The notes beneath the pieces were generated by a model. It saw nothing but the letters and a program-made list of their open reading frames with translations. It had not been told where the DNA came from and made no database searches. Made by a program: the position numbers and the translations under genes. A stretch of 7,642 nt of DNA from an uncultured Eubacteriales bacterium. GTDB lineage: Bacteria > Bacillota > Clostridia > Oscillospirales > Acutalibacteraceae. Of the stretch, positions 6,626 through 7,642 are shown piece after piece. The stretch is taken from contig CAKTDF010000045.1 in assembly GCA_934541115.1 (NCBI GenBank), forward strand, positions 1-7,642, in the 5' to 3' direction. Every line of letters starts with the position of its first letter. Within the stretch, counting starts at the first letter, position 1.

Positions 6626-6700
6626 AGGCTCTATGTCAAGTTGGGTAAAAAAGGTTAAAAAGGATATGAACGAGCAGTCGCCGTCAGGCGGATGCTTGAT
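6626..6700. mobile_element. Possible insertion-sequence end (ISL3-like terminus), remnant
   Basis: Directly after the tRNA terminator the sequence begins GGCTCTATGTCAAGTTGGGT, which resembles the terminal repeats (GGCTCTTTGTCAA type) that I associate with ISL3-family elements. A 10-bp hairpin with one mismatch follows (6673-6682 with 6687-6696, loop GTCA). No matching inverted end and no transposase reading frame occur in the window, so this would be a remnant or a solo end. The assignment is from memory of the motif and needs a database comparison. Confidence 0.3.
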
Positions 6701-6731
6701 TGTTTAAAGTAAGAGGTTTGTAGTAAAACAT
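6684..6731 (-). CDS. Very short minus-strand reading frame with ribosome binding site (uncertain)
   Basis: On the minus strand GGAGGAG (6750-6744) stands 12 bases before an ATG (6731-6729) that opens a 15-codon frame, MFYYKPLTLNNQASA, ending at TGA (6686-6684) inside the hairpin described for the possible IS end. The ATG lies in one arm of an 8-bp inverted repeat (TATGTAAT/ATTACATA, 6731-6738/6757-6764), with the ribosome binding site in its loop. It could be a gene start cut off by an insertion, a leader peptide, or chance. Confidence 0.15.
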   Translation of the reverse strand: MFYYKPLTLNNQASA

Positions 6732-6981
6732 ATGTAATCTGATCTCCTCCAAAATTATTACATACCGCACTAATTTTCCCTAAAATTGGGCTAAACAATG
6801 CTTCCAAACCAATTTGTTAATATTTTGGAAACAAGAAATTTAAAAACCGTCTCGCCTTATGAAATATTGTGACATAATAGGATTATTTTGGCTGTCACTC
6901 TGTTGCTGCAAAAAAATTATTAACACATACAAAATTATGCTAAACGATATTCTGGCACCACTCTTGCAAGATAGAATCAAG
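6700..6981. other. AT-rich non-coding stretch with inverted repeats
   Basis: No convincing gene is seen here apart from the doubtful 15-codon frame. The base composition is clearly more AT-rich than the operons to the left. Inverted repeats are TATGTAAT/ATTACATA (6731-6738/6757-6764), AATTTT/AAAATT (6772-6777/6782-6787), TTCCAAA/TTTGGAA (6802-6808/6824-6830) and GTGACA/TGTCAC (6869-6874/6893-6898). None has the GC-rich stem and T-tail of a good terminator for the minus-strand genes. Confidence 0.5.
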
Positions 6982-7176
6982 TTAATACGATATTATCCTC
7001 CATCTTTTCCGCATCAGACAATCCTTACGATTTCCGCATCTGCGAAGGTAGTAGTAGCCACCATCCACGGCACACGAACCACAACTGCAAAACAAATCAT
7101 GGACAGTTTTACTTTCGATGACATCTCCACATTTTTTGCATCTGATTGCGTTCCTGATAATTCTCGGTATAATCAA
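6982..7176 (-). CDS. Small four-cysteine protein, DUF7695-like
   Basis: The 64-residue product contains IIRNAIRCKKCGDVIES and FCSCGSCAVDGGYYYLRRCG, a CxxC plus CxCxxC arrangement matching small proteins I know as DUF7695, of unknown function and probably metal-binding. I chose the TTG at 7176-7174 as start because it overlaps the TGA stop of the upstream gene in the pattern TTGA, as expected for translational coupling; a GTG at 7254 would overlap that gene by 80 bases. After GNRKD the C-terminus (CLMRKRWRIISY) becomes basic and unlike the acidic ends I expect. The next frame reads LSDAEKMEDNIVLT to a stop at about 6976, which suggests a small indel near 7003-7010. Confidence 0.6.
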   Translation of the reverse strand: MIIPRIIRNAIRCKKCGDVIESKTVHDLFCSCGSCAVDGGYYYLRRCGNRKDCLMRKRWRIISY

Positions 7177-7642
7177 TCTCTCTTTAGCGCATTTCTGATT
7201 TTCTCTTTTTCTCCGCTGCCGTCTGTACGGAGACGCAGGAGCGGAACGGCACACTTTTCCAAGACAGAGTTCTTCTTTATATCTCGCTTAGCCTGTTTGC
7301 TCCCCACTTCGTGGAAACCAGTTCCGTCCACTTCGATCGCCAGCACAGGTTGCTTATCCATCTGATTGAATAGCAGAAAATCCACATGGGTCAACGGATT
7401 GCGAGCGTATTGGCGTTCTTCCTCTGTTAGTGGTTCACAATCCTTTACCATCGTCGCGAGAGAAACATGTACCGCGCAGCCGATGGAGGAAAATGTCTCC
7501 TCGGATAGCAATTCTTGAATCACAGAGTACATGAGATTCTCAGAATCATACTCAGATATTCGCTTATGTTTTTGCAGATATGCTCTGCGCTGCTCGGCAT
7601 AGCCTTGATAGAGCATATCGAACACGGAGTAGACCCGACTCT
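7173..7642 (-). CDS. C-terminal DUF2726 domain of a larger protein (5' end outside window)
   Basis: The frame is open to the right edge: before the GTG at 7625 it continues with SRVYS, so that GTG is an internal Val and the gene is partial. The visible 156 residues include THVDFLLFN, then AIEVDG followed by FHE, then SKQAKRD and PLLRLRTDGSGEKEKI. This matches DUF2726, which has a PD-(D/E)xK restriction-endonuclease-like fold related to Vsr/DUF559 proteins; Asp in VDF and Glu/Asp in EVDG are the likely metal ligands. From memory, this domain often sits at the end of large AAA/SF1-helicase proteins, and the preceding SVFDMLYQGY fits that, so a helicase-nuclease may lie to the right. Its stop overlaps the start of the four-cysteine gene. 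Opposite orientation and AT-rich surroundings mark it as separate from the operons on the left. Confidence 0.75.
   Translation of the reverse strand, partial: SRVYSVFDMLYQGYAEQRRAYLQKHKRISEYDSENLMYSVIQELLSEETFSSIGCAVHVSLATMVKDCEPLTEEERQYARNPLTHVDFLLFNQMDKQPVLAIEVDGTGFHEVGSKQAKRDIKKNSVLEKCAVPLLRLRTDGSGEKEKIRNALKRD

Noticed and set aside
6443..6658. 71-codon plus-strand frame
   Set aside because: It covers the tRNA-Pro gene and its terminator.
6859..7365. 168-codon plus-strand frame
   Set aside because: It lies opposite the DUF2726 and four-cysteine genes, which both have family motifs; its product looks random.
1..7642. CRISPR array
   Set aside because: No regularly spaced repeats of 25-40 bases were seen.

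Overview
The window looks like a chromosomal segment from a gut-type Clostridia/Firmicutes (Oscillospiraceae-like) genome. The clues are moderate GC, strong AGGAGG-type ribosome binding sites, sigma-A promoters of the TTGACA-17-TATACT kind, U-tailed hairpin terminators, single-membrane surface proteins (zinc ribbon/SH3 and transglutaminase-like) and a MacB-type ATPase-permease fusion. The lineage is an inference from style and gene content, not a database match.

Positions 2-3219 hold a two-gene operon. The first gene is the 3' end of a membrane protein with a charged cytoplasmic tail. The second is a fused ABC ATPase-permease of the MacB/FtsX type, 8 nt downstream of its ribosome binding site. 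The ATPase is broken: at 842-848 the reading frame jumps exactly where the ABC signature motif (expected SGGQ) should be. The local sequence is what remains if 8 bp were lost between two TCAG direct repeats. A hairpin terminator follows.

Positions 3220-6273 hold a second operon. A promoter at about 3313-3341 is followed by a roughly 200-nt leader with several mutually exclusive helices, one of which would bury the ribosome binding site of the first gene. That gene encodes a zinc ribbon-membrane anchor-SH3 protein. Thirty-six bases later comes a membrane-anchored transglutaminase-like protein with an intact Cys/His/Asp triad, then a strong terminator. Together they suggest an envelope-associated module whose first gene may be under RNA-level control. 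I could not assign the leader to any riboswitch family I know.

Positions 6274-6625 hold a near-consensus promoter, a structured 160-nt spacer and tRNA-Pro(TGG) with an encoded CCA, followed at once by a terminator. From 6626 onward the character changes. There is a stretch that looks like the end of an insertion sequence, about 350 bases of AT-rich non-coding DNA with inverted repeats, and then on the minus strand a pair of overlapping genes: the C-terminal end of a DUF2726 (restriction-endonuclease-fold) protein running off the right edge, and a small four-cysteine protein. This right end reads like accessory DNA next to a tRNA gene.
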